59,176 bases of DNA, taken from positions 1 to 59,176 of the IMG/VR virus record IMGVR_UViG_3300007513_002695. One strand, 5' to 3'. Origin of the DNA: a virus. The translations under genes were made by a program, and so were the position numbers. This document shows, one piece after another, positions 34,751-41,719 of this stretch. The number at the start of each line of letters is the position of its first letter. Positions within the stretch are counted from its first letter, which is position 1. The notes beneath the pieces are model-generated. The model saw only the letters and a program-made list of their open reading frames with translations. It did not search any database and was not told the DNA's origin.

Positions 34751-34973
34751 TTTCCCCGGGCTCTACATTAGCAATTTGATCCTGGAGCTTTTGAAGATTT
34801 GATTCAAATACTTCAAGGTACTCAACTGTTGGATCTAAAGTGTCACTGCCCTCGTCAGAGAGAGTTACTCTCATCAACCTCAGGTTATCAACAACGTCAG
34901 TTCCGGTTAAAATTGCTAGCTGAACTAGCTTGGCTATCTGGCCAATAGTTTCATCAGAAAGTTTATATTGCAT
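34743..34973 (-). CDS. Small helical protein, 76 aa
   Basis: I choose ATG 34973 (MQYKLSDETIGQIAKL) because AGGAG is in place; the frame extends further to a weaker start inside the Fpg gene. The protein is helical and acidic (VVDNLRLMRVTLSDEGS, EVFESNLQKLQDQI). It ends with an ATG overlap to the dUTPase-like gene. No function known. Confidence 0.6.
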   Translation of the reverse strand: MQYKLSDETIGQIAKLVQLAILTGTDVVDNLRLMRVTLSDEGSDTLDPTVEYLEVFESNLQKLQDQIANVEPGENE

Positions 34974-34981
34974 TTTTTCTC

Positions 34982-35785
34982 CTATTTCTGCACTTCTGGG
35001 ACCCAATGAGTAGTCCTACCATCTCTGGTCTTTTCCTTTATAACAGGATTCCCAAGGGGATCTTGCTTTTGATTATACACAATGAATCTCTCTCCGTATT
35101 CGCCAGATTCTCCATTAAATCCCTTATAGGTTCTAATTGTTGCCCCACCCGATGCAAAGCTTTCTTTCATAACAGCATGAATATTTGTTTTTAAGCTGAC
35201 TAGCTCTTCATCTGTAATGGAAGAAATAATCCTGTGGGGTGAAAGCTTTGAAAGATAGAGACATTCAGCTTTTATATAATTTCCTACACCAGCTATAATG
35301 CTCTGATTCATTAAAACTTCGGGAAGTGTTTTTTTCTCATGTCTTCTCATTATCTTTAAAAAATCAGAGTCAGGAAGTGTTGAAGCTAGCATATCAGGTC
35401 CCAGTGATCTAAGCTTTGAAACCAGCTGCTGACTTTCATTTACAAGCTTTATTGTTCCAAAATTTCTCTGATCATTAAAGAATACAGACCCATCGTCTAA
35501 AACGAATTCAATTCTACTATGTTTTTCTCTTTTTTCTGACCAGCTTCCGGTCATTCCTAGCGTATTCCAGATAGACCATTTATTTTTTAGTATAATAAAA
35601 ATAAATTTTCCGTGGACGCCCGGGCCTGCTATTTCGACAGGTAATTGATTGCACAGGTCAGAAAAATTGTCAGGAAGGTTTTTCTGATATCTTCCTCCTA
35701 AGATGTTGATCTGCTTTAACACTCTTAGAGATATCCTTTCTGCAAGAGACTCGCCAATTCTTTTTACTTCAGGCCCTTCTGGCAT
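34982..35785 (-). CDS. Zincless Fpg/Nei-type DNA glycosylase
   Basis: 267 residues. Begins MPEGPEVKRI with the catalytic Pro and Glu of base-excision glycosylases. NTLGMTGSW and VFFNDQRNFG match the middle, and PEVLMNQSIIAGVGNYIKAE is the helix-two-turn-helix with its conserved Asn. The C-terminal finger lacks all four Cys (RFIVYNQKQDPLGNPVIKEK, then GRTTHWVPEVQK), the zincless form known from NEIL1 and plant or viral Nei. It excises oxidised bases. It has its own promoter, divergent from the plus-strand gene. Confidence 0.92.
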   Translation of the reverse strand: MPEGPEVKRIGESLAERISLRVLKQINILGGRYQKNLPDNFSDLCNQLPVEIAGPGVHGKFIFIILKNKWSIWNTLGMTGSWSEKREKHSRIEFVLDDGSVFFNDQRNFGTIKLVNESQQLVSKLRSLGPDMLASTLPDSDFLKIMRRHEKKTLPEVLMNQSIIAGVGNYIKAECLYLSKLSPHRIISSITDEELVSLKTNIHAVMKESFASGGATIRTYKGFNGESGEYGERFIVYNQKQDPLGNPVIKEKTRDGRTTHWVPEVQK

Positions 35786-35787
35786 TT

Positions 35788-35816
35788 TTGAACTTTATCT
35801 CCTATGTGTGTATTAT
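35788..35816 (+). promoter_or_regulatory. Sigma-70 type promoter for the plus-strand phosphoesterase gene
   Basis: TTGAAC (35788-35793), 17-base spacer, TATTAT (35811-35816), with AAGGTAAGGT as RBS before the ATG at 35840. The -10 overlaps that of the opposite promoter. Confidence 0.6.
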
Positions 35817-35840
35817 ATAAAAGGTAAGGTCTTTGTTCAA
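35812..35840 (-). promoter_or_regulatory. Sigma-70 type promoter for the glycosylase operon
   Basis: On the minus strand: TTGAAC (35835-35840), 17-base spacer, TATAAT (35812-35817), then AGGAG before the Fpg/Nei ATG. The two promoters share their -10 bases, so polymerase can occupy only one of them at a time. Confidence 0.62.
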
Positions 35841-36499
35841 TGAAGCGTATAATCATATCAGATACGCACATCGGCACCAAGTTCTACAGGGCCGATGAGC
35901 TCCTGTCTTTTCTTGAGTCATCAGAGTGTGACGAGCTTATTTTAGCAGGAGACATTATTGACTTTATTAAAATTCCTGTATTCACCGAGAGATGTCTTCA
36001 GATTATAAGTCGGATTGGTGAATATAAAAGAATTGTCTACGTCGTTGGAAATCACGATGAGGGATTGCTAGGGGTTGTAGGTAAGAAAGTAATGGGAGTT
36101 AAGTTTGTCAAACGTTACGAATTCGAAGAAGGGGGTAGAAAATTTAGAATAGAGCACGGTGATGCATATGATAAGGGAGCAATACACAATAGAATTTTTG
36201 TTAAGTTTCTATCGGTCATTCAAAATATGCTTGAATTCACTTTTAACTTTGATTTCACCACCTGGTGGACAGAAATACAGATCAAAAAGCACAAGCTAAG
36301 AAGTATTATTAACATACTTCGTCATCACCCGAAGATCGACGTTTTTATCATGGGACACACCCACATTCCCGAAGCTGTAATCTGGGTGGACGAAGACCAG
36401 AATATTAAGACATATATCAACGCTGGAGACTGGGTTACACACCAGACATATGTAACTGTCGATGACGGGGTTGCAAGGTTAAGAAAGTTTGAAGATTAA
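35840..36499 (+). CDS. Calcineurin-like metallophosphoesterase (LpxH-like)
   Basis: The only plus-strand gene. 219 residues with the full metallophosphoesterase set: SDTHIG (D8, H10), AGDIIDF (D38), VVGNHDEG (N71, H72), EHGDAYD and MGHTHIPE. Length and motif order resemble UDP-2,3-diacylglucosamine hydrolase (LpxH) of lipid A synthesis, though other phosphodiester or nucleotide substrates are possible. It has its own promoter facing away from the glycosylase and overlaps the convergent lipoprotein gene by four bases, so it is a separate transcription unit. Confidence 0.9.
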   Translation: MKRIIISDTHIGTKFYRADELLSFLESSECDELILAGDIIDFIKIPVFTERCLQIISRIGEYKRIVYVVGNHDEGLLGVVGKKVMGVKFVKRYEFEEGGRKFRIEHGDAYDKGAIHNRIFVKFLSVIQNMLEFTFNFDFTTWWTEIQIKKHKLRSIINILRHHPKIDVFIMGHTHIPEAVIWVDEDQNIKTYINAGDWVTHQTYVTVDDGVARLRKFED

Positions 36500-36834
36500 T
36501 ACTGACAATCACACAGCGTGACTTCTTGTGACTGATAGTTTACAATCACACAGCCTGATTCATTTCCAACAGTTTCGGCACTTTCTCCGTCCAGGGTCAC
36601 TTCATAAATGCAGTTTTCATCTCTGTCAACGATTTCCCAAAATCCGATCCCCCAGATAACATCTTGGTTTTTTTCTATCATGAGAAAATCTGAGGATAGC
36701 AAATAACAATTCTCAAGAGATTGTATCGATGACACTTCAAACCACCTTTCAACGAGATCATCTTCTGTTACGCAGGGATTGATTGGCTGATTAGTGCACC
36801 CGATCAGCATGATCAAAGGTGCAATTCGAATCAT
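36496..36834 (-). CDS. Small lipoprotein
   Basis: 112 residues beginning with a short hydrophobic signal and a lipobox, LIMLIGC, so Cys13 would be lipidated and the protein anchored in the host envelope. The mature part is acidic with several Cys (ENCIYEVTLDGES, ESGCVIVNYQS, VTLCDCQY). It may modify the infected cell surface, for example in superinfection exclusion; this is only a suggestion. Its ATG overlaps the stop of the membrane hydroxylase-like gene. Confidence 0.75.
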   Translation of the reverse strand: MIRIAPLIMLIGCTNQPINPCVTEDDLVERWFEVSSIQSLENCYLLSSDFLMIEKNQDVIWGIGFWEIVDRDENCIYEVTLDGESAETVGNESGCVIVNYQSQEVTLCDCQY

Positions 36835-37286
36835 TTTTGATTTTTCTTAATCCGGACGGGAACCAGTTCATAAGTTCCAAGCAGCCTGTCAATAAAGGGA
36901 TATGCACCGGAGAAATTAGCTGATGGCTTTCCGCGATGGTGGCTTCTGTGATGCCTGCCAGACCTTGTATCGGCTCCCATGTGAGCTGCCCTATGCCTAT
37001 ATGCATAATACGCAAAGAAGCTAGCTAGTCCTATGGCGAAAACAGGTGTCACGAAGAATAGACCAATAGCAAGCGACCATATTAAAAGATTGGCCCACCA
37101 CGGAAAGAAAAATGTACCCGGATCATCAGGTCTTTTATGGTGTCTAATGTGAATGGAGCTCCACTGCCTAAGAAGCGGATACTTTCCCAAAGATCCATGA
37201 AAGATATATCGATGAAAAAAGTAAAACATGTAAGCACCAAAAAAGTGACCTACCCCAAAGAGCAGTAGTGCTGATATTGGCTCCAT
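36831..37286 (-). CDS. Fatty acid hydroxylase/sterol desaturase-superfamily membrane protein
   Basis: 151 residues from ATG 37286 with GCAGGAG six bases upstream. Histidine boxes of the di-iron membrane hydroxylases are visible: FHRYIFHG, HIRHHKRPDDP, and HHRSHHRGKP, with PFIDRLLGTYE at the end. Two or three hydrophobic segments lie between them (FGVGHFFGAYMFYFF, LLIWSLAIGLFFVTPVFAIG). It probably hydroxylates or desaturates a lipid or carotenoid in the host membrane. Unusual for a phage. Confidence 0.85.
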   Translation of the reverse strand: MEPISALLLFGVGHFFGAYMFYFFHRYIFHGSLGKYPLLRQWSSIHIRHHKRPDDPGTFFFPWWANLLIWSLAIGLFFVTPVFAIGLASFFAYYAYRHRAAHMGADTRSGRHHRSHHRGKPSANFSGAYPFIDRLLGTYELVPVRIKKNQK

Positions 37287-37342
37287 CGACGACTCCTGCA
37301 AATAAGTATACAGTGCAGAGAGTTTGCTGGTATAATTTTATA

Positions 37343-38143
37343 TTAAAGTTCTTCTCTAATAATCTGGATAAGTCGGGACTCTTTAATTGACATTGACGCG
37401 TCATAGGCATCATTCTTTATGTTTGAAAGTTTTTCAAGACTTCCGTTTCTTCTAAGAACCTTGAAGGCGATATTTCCCGTTGAGTACTGACCCTTTCTAG
37501 TTCTCAACCCTGACTTTCTCATTCTTCTTATCTTTTCCTTCACCTTTTCTGCTAGCTCAATAGTCTCTTCAGGACTAGATTCTAGCTTCTCAAGCTCAGC
37601 AATTTGTCTCATAATCCCAGCTGCTTTCTTCTTGACAGAATCGAAGCTAATCTTTTCACCCTGCTCATCCGGAGGAACTCTAATCCACTCTCCGTTTAAA
37701 ACTGAATATAATCCTGTGGACATATGCTCTTCACCCATGTTCTCAACGTATATCTCAACATCATATCCTTTGGCCTTGATATCGTGTCTAAGATTCCAAA
37801 GTGCAGCAGCAGAGTTAAAGTATCCCTCTACAAGGTCCTGGTCTTCGTCTACTTCTGAAAAATTAACTACGACATGCAGGTCAACATCAGAATATTTTGA
37901 CCAGTTATAGTTTGCCAGTGAGCCGGTTAGTCGTATATCTTCTGGCCGGACATCTATCGAGAGCCCTTCAGCAAAGTCGTCAGCTACAGCCAGAAGAGCT
38001 TCTCGAACGTCAGGTCGCATGGTATTATCAGAATCCCACACTCTTTTTTCCAGCGTGTCATTAAATGAAAATCCATCGACGCTAACATCTTGTGCTGCTA
38101 TTTCTCTTACGAGTTTCCGCAAGAGTCTCTTGGTGCCAGACAT
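37343..38143 (-). CDS. Pol-beta-type nucleotidyltransferase with tags at both ends
   Basis: 266 residues. Residues 4-15 (TKRLLRKLVREI) and the last 15 (IKESRLIQIIREEL) both fit the recurrent tag. Between them is a minimal nucleotidyltransferase: LTGSLANYNWSKYSDVDLHV with G74, S75, D86 and D88, and the third acid in GYDVEIYVE. A helical C-terminal part (SVKKKAAGIMRQIAELEKLE ...) follows. Proteins of this kind transfer nucleotides to RNA, proteins or small molecules; the target is unknown. Confidence 0.8.
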   Translation of the reverse strand: MSGTKRLLRKLVREIAAQDVSVDGFSFNDTLEKRVWDSDNTMRPDVREALLAVADDFAEGLSIDVRPEDIRLTGSLANYNWSKYSDVDLHVVVNFSEVDEDQDLVEGYFNSAAALWNLRHDIKAKGYDVEIYVENMGEEHMSTGLYSVLNGEWIRVPPDEQGEKISFDSVKKKAAGIMRQIAELEKLESSPEETIELAEKVKEKIRRMRKSGLRTRKGQYSTGNIAFKVLRRNGSLEKLSNIKNDAYDASMSIKESRLIQIIREEL

Positions 38144-38157
38144 ATAAATAAATATCT

Positions 38158-38598
38158 CTACATGACCGATCTATCAGAACTATATTTTTCCTTTAAAAAG
38201 TTATGATAATTTATCAGGGCACCGTCTTTTGGCTCAATATCTTGCCACTGGCCCAAGCAGAAGATTCGATAGGCATCAGAAGCATACTTTCCGATCCCAT
38301 AGAGAACTTCTGGTTTATCCTGCCAGCTTTTTAACAGGTAATCATTAGACATCCTGACCAAGGCAACAGAACGTCTTCTAGACAGCCCTATGGGCTGTAT
38401 CATCAATTCTATCTCCATAGGGTTTGCTTGAGATGCAGCATCAGCATCCGGATATTTTGAAAAAAAATCCCACATAAAAGGCTCTGACTGAACCCTCTTT
38501 GTCAAATTACAAAAAATACAAGCAACAAATATCTTCCAGGGATCTTTCCAGAGCTGCTCTTGAATCAATCCGTAGGGTGATTTTGGAGGAATCCACAT
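38158..38598 (-). CDS. HhH-GPD DNA glycosylase, MBD4-like
   Basis: 146 residues. SPYGLIQEQLWKDPWKIFVA near the N-terminus, LMIQPIGLSRRRS, then LYGIGKYASDAYRIFC (helix-hairpin-helix) and EPKDGALINYHNFL with the catalytic Asp. This is the glycosylase domain found in MBD4, which removes T or U from G mismatches. It fits a repair role linked to cytosine deamination or unusual bases in the phage DNA. Confidence 0.85.
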   Translation of the reverse strand: MWIPPKSPYGLIQEQLWKDPWKIFVACIFCNLTKRVQSEPFMWDFFSKYPDADAASQANPMEIELMIQPIGLSRRRSVALVRMSNDYLLKSWQDKPEVLYGIGKYASDAYRIFCLGQWQDIEPKDGALINYHNFLKEKYSSDRSVM

Positions 38599-38638
38599 GA
38601 AAATATTATAATATCAAATCAAAAGGTTTACACGATTA

Positions 38639-39367
38639 CTATGTCTTTATTCTTTTTCTAGCCCAACTAAGAGATTTTCCTGGACGACCATCTTTTCTAG
38701 ATCTCCTGATAGCTGCTCCCGGAGAAGTCCACCCCTTTTGTTTCACAAAATTTAATACGATCGTCTCTTTTTCTTCTTCAGAGACATGCCACCAAAGCCA
38801 AAAAAGAGTCTCTTTAATAGAGATAGTATCTTTGGAATATTTTTCTGACTCCGCAGAAAGAATTTCCATTATCTCCGAAACATCTGGAATATCGATATTG
38901 AGATCAACAGCAGCCATTAAAACTTTAGAATATTCTTCATTAGAGTATGACTCGACCACTTCTTCATATATCTTTACCAATCTTATCTTTTCTTCTTCAT
39001 CTTCAAGCTTAACTAGCTTATCCGGATGTGTCTTGAAAGTAACTTTTCTATATAGTGCCTTTGCCCAAGGCGGGTGCGATATTTTTTTAGAAGGATTATC
39101 CTCTTCGCTTAAGTCGCAATCATCATCAGGTGGGCTTTGTGAAATTTCTGGTGCATGATTTTCTCCTTGCATGTCCTGAGATTCTGAATTCTTATCTCGG
39201 TACTGTCCGTCGAAATCTTTATCATACACATTGAGATCATACTGGATTTTCTTTACCCTGTTAAAAAATTCAGTCTTTGCTAGGTCGTGGATCTCAACTG
39301 CTTCTTCATACTCTACTTTGAAGAACTTTACTTTATAAATATTCTTTTTTACTTTTAAATCAGACAT
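38639..39367 (-). CDS. J-domain (DnaJ-like) protein
   Basis: 242 residues. The J domain lies near residues 99-150 with WAKALYRKVTFKTHPDKLVK (HPD at 114-116) and an acidic helix after it. Before it is a 60-residue charged N-terminal domain and an acidic linker. The C-terminal part has FWLWWHVSEEEKETIVLNF and a basic tail (RRSRKDGRPGKSLSWARKRIKT). It could recruit host DnaK to phage proteins or complexes. Its start codon lies in the stem of an inverted repeat. Confidence 0.85.
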   Translation of the reverse strand: MSDLKVKKNIYKVKFFKVEYEEAVEIHDLAKTEFFNRVKKIQYDLNVYDKDFDGQYRDKNSESQDMQGENHAPEISQSPPDDDCDLSEEDNPSKKISHPPWAKALYRKVTFKTHPDKLVKLEDEEEKIRLVKIYEEVVESYSNEEYSKVLMAAVDLNIDIPDVSEIMEILSAESEKYSKDTISIKETLFWLWWHVSEEEKETIVLNFVKQKGWTSPGAAIRRSRKDGRPGKSLSWARKRIKT

Positions 39368-39391
39368 ATACCCGAACCACTATCGGGTATA
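39367..39391 (-). promoter_or_regulatory. Inverted repeat at the start codon of the J-domain gene
   Basis: A 9-base stem, TATACCCGA/TCGGGTATA, with a 7-base loop. The stem's last base is the A of the ATG at 39365-39367. In the transcript it would put the initiation region into a hairpin, a layout typical of translational operators. It could also be a weak terminator, but no U-run follows. Confidence 0.5.
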
Positions 39392-39395
39392 AATA

Positions 39396-39704
39396 TTACA
39401 GTGTCTTCTGAACAAGCCTAACATAAGAATATGCTTGCTCAAGATACATCTTTTGTTGATAGAGTTTATTTATTAAATTGTCAATTACAAGACCTTGCTC
39501 TTGAATACACCCTATCGATCTAAAGTCTGTGGACTCTCCTCTCTCCTGAAGAGTCTCTGCAGCTGTTTGTAATTTTGCGCTTAGTGTGCCTAGTTGAGAT
39601 CTTAACAAGAGTAGTGTGTGATCAATAGAGGTCCTGGCACTTGAAATTTCTTCAGATAAAGAAAGGTGTGTAATAGTAGAGTGCGTTTTTTCTGACATGC
39701 TCAA
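39396..39704 (-). CDS. Small helical protein under a long inverted repeat
   Basis: About 100 residues, helical (ISSARTSIDHTLLLLRSQLG, LSAKLQTAAETLQERGES). The start is either TTG at 39702-39704, ten bases after AAGGTG, or ATG at 39696-39698. No family recognised. Its RBS is in one arm of a perfect 17-base inverted repeat whose other arm is in its first codons, suggesting tight translational control. Confidence 0.6.
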   Translation of the reverse strand: MSMSEKTHSTITHLSLSEEISSARTSIDHTLLLLRSQLGTLSAKLQTAAETLQERGESTDFRSIGCIQEQGLVIDNLINKLYQQKMYLEQAYSYVRLVQKTL

Positions 39705-39721
39705 TACTATTACACACCTTT
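39662..39721 (-). promoter_or_regulatory. Perfect 17-base inverted repeat spanning RBS and early codons
   Basis: Arms at 39662-39678 and 39705-39721 (AAAGGTGTGTAATAGTA and its complement), 26 bases apart. In the minus-strand transcript the first arm includes the AAGGTG ribosome-binding site and the second arm lies in the coding region (T-I-T-H-L codons). Folding would hide the RBS. A terminator role is less likely, since the only following T-rich stretch is weak. Confidence 0.65.
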
Positions 39722-39737
39722 TAAAATGTTTATATTC

Positions 39738-40061
39738 TTATCTGACCCAGTGCCCCGGGACCCAGCGTCGATGTCGACGGTTGCCTTCCCAGTGACCAGG
39801 GATCCACCTTGCATGAGCATGAGGGCTCTGGGGTGGAGGACCCGACACGTGGGATCGATATGATCTACCGTGATGTGGGTGATGCCAGTGACCTGATCGA
39901 AACAGGGTGGCTTCTACCCAGGCCCACTGAACAGTTACAGTAACAGCAGCTGTGGGTACGGGCTTTCGAACTTTCGATCTATGCCTGTGATGTGCATCTG
40001 CACTAGATGGAGCAATAAGAAGCCCAACTACAGCAGAGATTCCAACAATTTTTGATAGCAT
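39738..40061 (-). CDS. Secreted His-rich protein with YXWGXW-like repeats
   Basis: 107 residues. An N-terminal signal peptide (MLSKIVGISAVVGLLIAP, cleaved near SADA-HH) is followed by a His/Arg/Trp-rich region with ARWIPGHWEGN and RRWVPGHWVR, like the YXWGXW/WxxGHW repeat proteins of bacterial envelopes. Many His residues suggest metal binding in the periplasm. It is first after a promoter and terminator, with GAAGGAGG as RBS. Its role in infection is unknown. Confidence 0.75.
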   Translation of the reverse strand: MLSKIVGISAVVGLLIAPSSADAHHRHRSKVRKPVPTAAVTVTVQWAWVEATLFRSGHWHHPHHGRSYRSHVSGPPPQSPHAHARWIPGHWEGNRRHRRWVPGHWVR

Positions 40062-40096
40062 TGCTACCTCCTTCGGCTATCCAGCCTTGCAATAAA

Positions 40097-40124
40097 ATTA
40101 TACAATAGTTGTTCAAAATGTACA
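40097..40124 (-). promoter_or_regulatory. Sigma-70 type promoter upstream of the secreted His-rich gene
   Basis: TGTACA (40119-40124), 16-base spacer, TATAAT (40097-40102) on the minus strand, directly downstream of a candidate terminator. It marks the start of the 40061-36496 transcription unit. Confidence 0.6.
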
Positions 40125-40127
40125 CAT

Positions 40128-40155
40128 AAAAAAGAATCACTTACTGTGATTTCTT
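40128..40155 (-). terminator. Candidate intrinsic terminator after the small membrane protein gene
   Basis: On the minus strand AAGAAATCAC-AGTAA-GTGATTCTT, a nine-pair stem with one bulge, runs into T residues. It overlaps the stop codon of the upstream gene. The stem is AT-rich, so it is moderate at best, but the promoter right after it supports a transcription boundary. Confidence 0.5.
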
Positions 40156-40377
40156 ATTTTTAAAAATATACAATAAGTCAAGAATTAATCTTACAGGCCA
40201 GATAAGAGACCAGGCTGCTCTTGCCCTATACTCTTTTACTATGACTTCAACTGCCCTTAATGAATCTCGGGATCTATATTTTTTACCAGCCATAGTGTGT
40301 ATGACTATCTTAGAAAGACTAGAGCAAAGTATAGAAATAAAAACTAAAACATATAAAGTAACAATATTAGAAATCAT
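40141..40377 (-). CDS. Small membrane protein, 78 aa
   Basis: An N-terminal hydrophobic segment (IVTLYVLVFISILCSSLS) is followed by a basic cytoplasmic-type region (MAGKKYRSRDSLRAVEVIVK). A second moderately hydrophobic helix (AAWSLIWPVRLILDLLYIF) is present. It probably sits in the inner membrane. No family recognised. Confidence 0.55.
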   Translation of the reverse strand: MISNIVTLYVLVFISILCSSLSKIVIHTMAGKKYRSRDSLRAVEVIVKEYRARAAWSLIWPVRLILDLLYIFKNKKSQ

Positions 40378-40380
40378 CCC

Positions 40381-40935
40381 CTATCCTTTTTTTAAAAAAG
40401 CACCTCTAATTAGAGATCTAAGCTCTTTCTCATCTAAATCAGAGAGAGATACCTGCTGCCTGTTTCTTCTTTTACTTTCGTCGACTTTTGGTTTTTTCTG
40501 CTGTCTTGTCGGAGAAAGTCTATATTTTTCTTTTATATCAAGTAGATCAGATTCTGAAGGACCTTTCTTAACAGGTCTTGTCATAAATGTAGCAGAAGCA
40601 GAAACCTTTGGAGAGCGACGCTTGGGAACAACAGCTTCAGCAGTAACCTTCACAGTCTTTTCAAAATTAACTGACAAGCTAAGGGGCTTAAATATTCTAT
40701 CATCTACGATTACCTCTAGGTCAGACTTATAAGTTCCCTCCTTGAGAACCTTATCCATCGAAGGTATAACTACAGTAACCTCACCCTGACTATCAACTGT
40801 CCCGGGAAATGTATAGGACATGTCAGGGCCTTCTATCATTAATCTGCAAGAAGATTCTCCGGGACGAGATCCCTCTACTCTGACCATAAAATTGAGCTCA
40901 TTATCAGAGTCAAGCTCTAAGTCAACTAACTGCAT
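40381..40935 (-). CDS. Virion-type beta-sandwich protein with C-terminal tag-like helix
   Basis: 184 residues. The first 95 are beta-rich (LDSDNELNFMVRVEGSRPGE, CRLMIEGPDMSYTFPGTVDS, GTYKSDLEVIVDDRIFKP), in the manner of an immunoglobulin-like domain. A flexible Pro/Lys-rich linker follows. The C-terminus is DLDEKELRSLIRGAFLKKG, similar to the recurrent helix. It lies within a run of small structural-type genes after the tail fibres; probably a head or neck component. Confidence 0.6.
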   Translation of the reverse strand: MQLVDLELDSDNELNFMVRVEGSRPGESSCRLMIEGPDMSYTFPGTVDSQGEVTVVIPSMDKVLKEGTYKSDLEVIVDDRIFKPLSLSVNFEKTVKVTAEAVVPKRRSPKVSASATFMTRPVKKGPSESDLLDIKEKYRLSPTRQQKKPKVDESKRRNRQQVSLSDLDEKELRSLIRGAFLKKG

Positions 40936-41288
40936 CAGCTATCTCCCTTTTTAACCTTAACGTCAGATATAACTATTCGGTAAGGTGTGCTCTTTATAGA
41001 AGTAGTTGCTATATCGCTGACAGTTACAGTAGACTCATGATCTTCGTAAACCTCTGTTACCAGAAGCTTTGAAGTCGGTGTAATAATTTCTTCACTATTT
41101 ACTGCCAGAAGCATAGCCCGGACCCTGTACATCTCGGGTATAATTTCGGCAATTCTTTTTGCACCGTTTCCGACTCTCCTGATAACCTTCCTGATTACCT
41201 CAATCGTCCGAGCGACCATTCCCCGAAAAATTAAGCTTGACGGTGATGAACCCGACCCGAGGCCCCTCGTTACAGTAAATCCAGGCAC
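40935..41288 (-). CDS. Hypothetical virion-type protein, 117 aa
   Basis: Begins with a Gly/Ser-rich segment (TVTRGLGSGSSPSSLI), then a basic helix (MVARTIEVIRKVIRRVGNGA) and beta strands (YRIVISDVKVKKGDS). It overlaps both neighbours by one base, a pattern typical of co-translated structural subunits. No family recognised. Confidence 0.55.
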   Translation of the reverse strand: MPGFTVTRGLGSGSSPSSLIFRGMVARTIEVIRKVIRRVGNGAKRIAEIIPEMYRVRAMLLAVNSEEIITPTSKLLVTEVYEDHESTVTVSDIATTSIKSTPYRIVISDVKVKKGDS

Positions 41289-41719
41289 TATACGCTCCCA
41301 GTACCTACTAGCTTTCTCTCAAATAGCTCATCAATTGATGCCACACCATTTCGATCAAATAGCCCAAATCTAGCAATTTCTGTTGAATTATCATCCTGAT
41401 AAAAGATCATTTCCTTTTCAGTTTCATCTACAACCCATCTCCCAGTGTGAATATATCTCGCCATCTTCTGGTCAATCTTTACCTCTTCAGTTGCAAACAC
41501 GGATGAATTACCGCTAACTGACCAGACTATTGATCCGCTAAACTGGGTAGACAAATTTAGCTCTACACCGTAGAGTCCGGTTAAACTGCCGAGCTCATAC
41601 ACTCCCGAGTTTGTTGCACTAACAGTTTCTGTTCCAAGTGTGTCATAAAGAGAATATCGTATACTTCCTGAAATTCCCCCGAGACCTCTTCCTAAATTTG
41701 CCGTTTGTAAAACTTTCAA
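41288..41719 (-). CDS. Hypothetical virion-type protein, 143 aa
   Basis: A beta-rich protein: ISGSIRYSLYDTLGTETVSA, YGVELNLSTQFSGSIVWSVS, then TGRWVVDETEKEMIFYQDDN and IARFGLFDRNG. The last pattern is often seen in phage tail or baseplate-adjacent proteins. It overlaps the upstream gene by four bases. Assignment to the virion is by composition and context. Confidence 0.55.
   Translation of the reverse strand: MKVLQTANLGRGLGGISGSIRYSLYDTLGTETVSATNSGVYELGSLTGLYGVELNLSTQFSGSIVWSVSGNSSVFATEEVKIDQKMARYIHTGRWVVDETEKEMIFYQDDNSTEIARFGLFDRNGVASIDELFERKLVGTGSV

Noticed and set aside
36496-36560. Repeated ACAATCACACAGC sequence near the lipoprotein gene end, considered as an attachment core.
   Set aside because: Both copies are in the lipoprotein coding sequence, about 37 bases apart, with no integrase or tRNA nearby.
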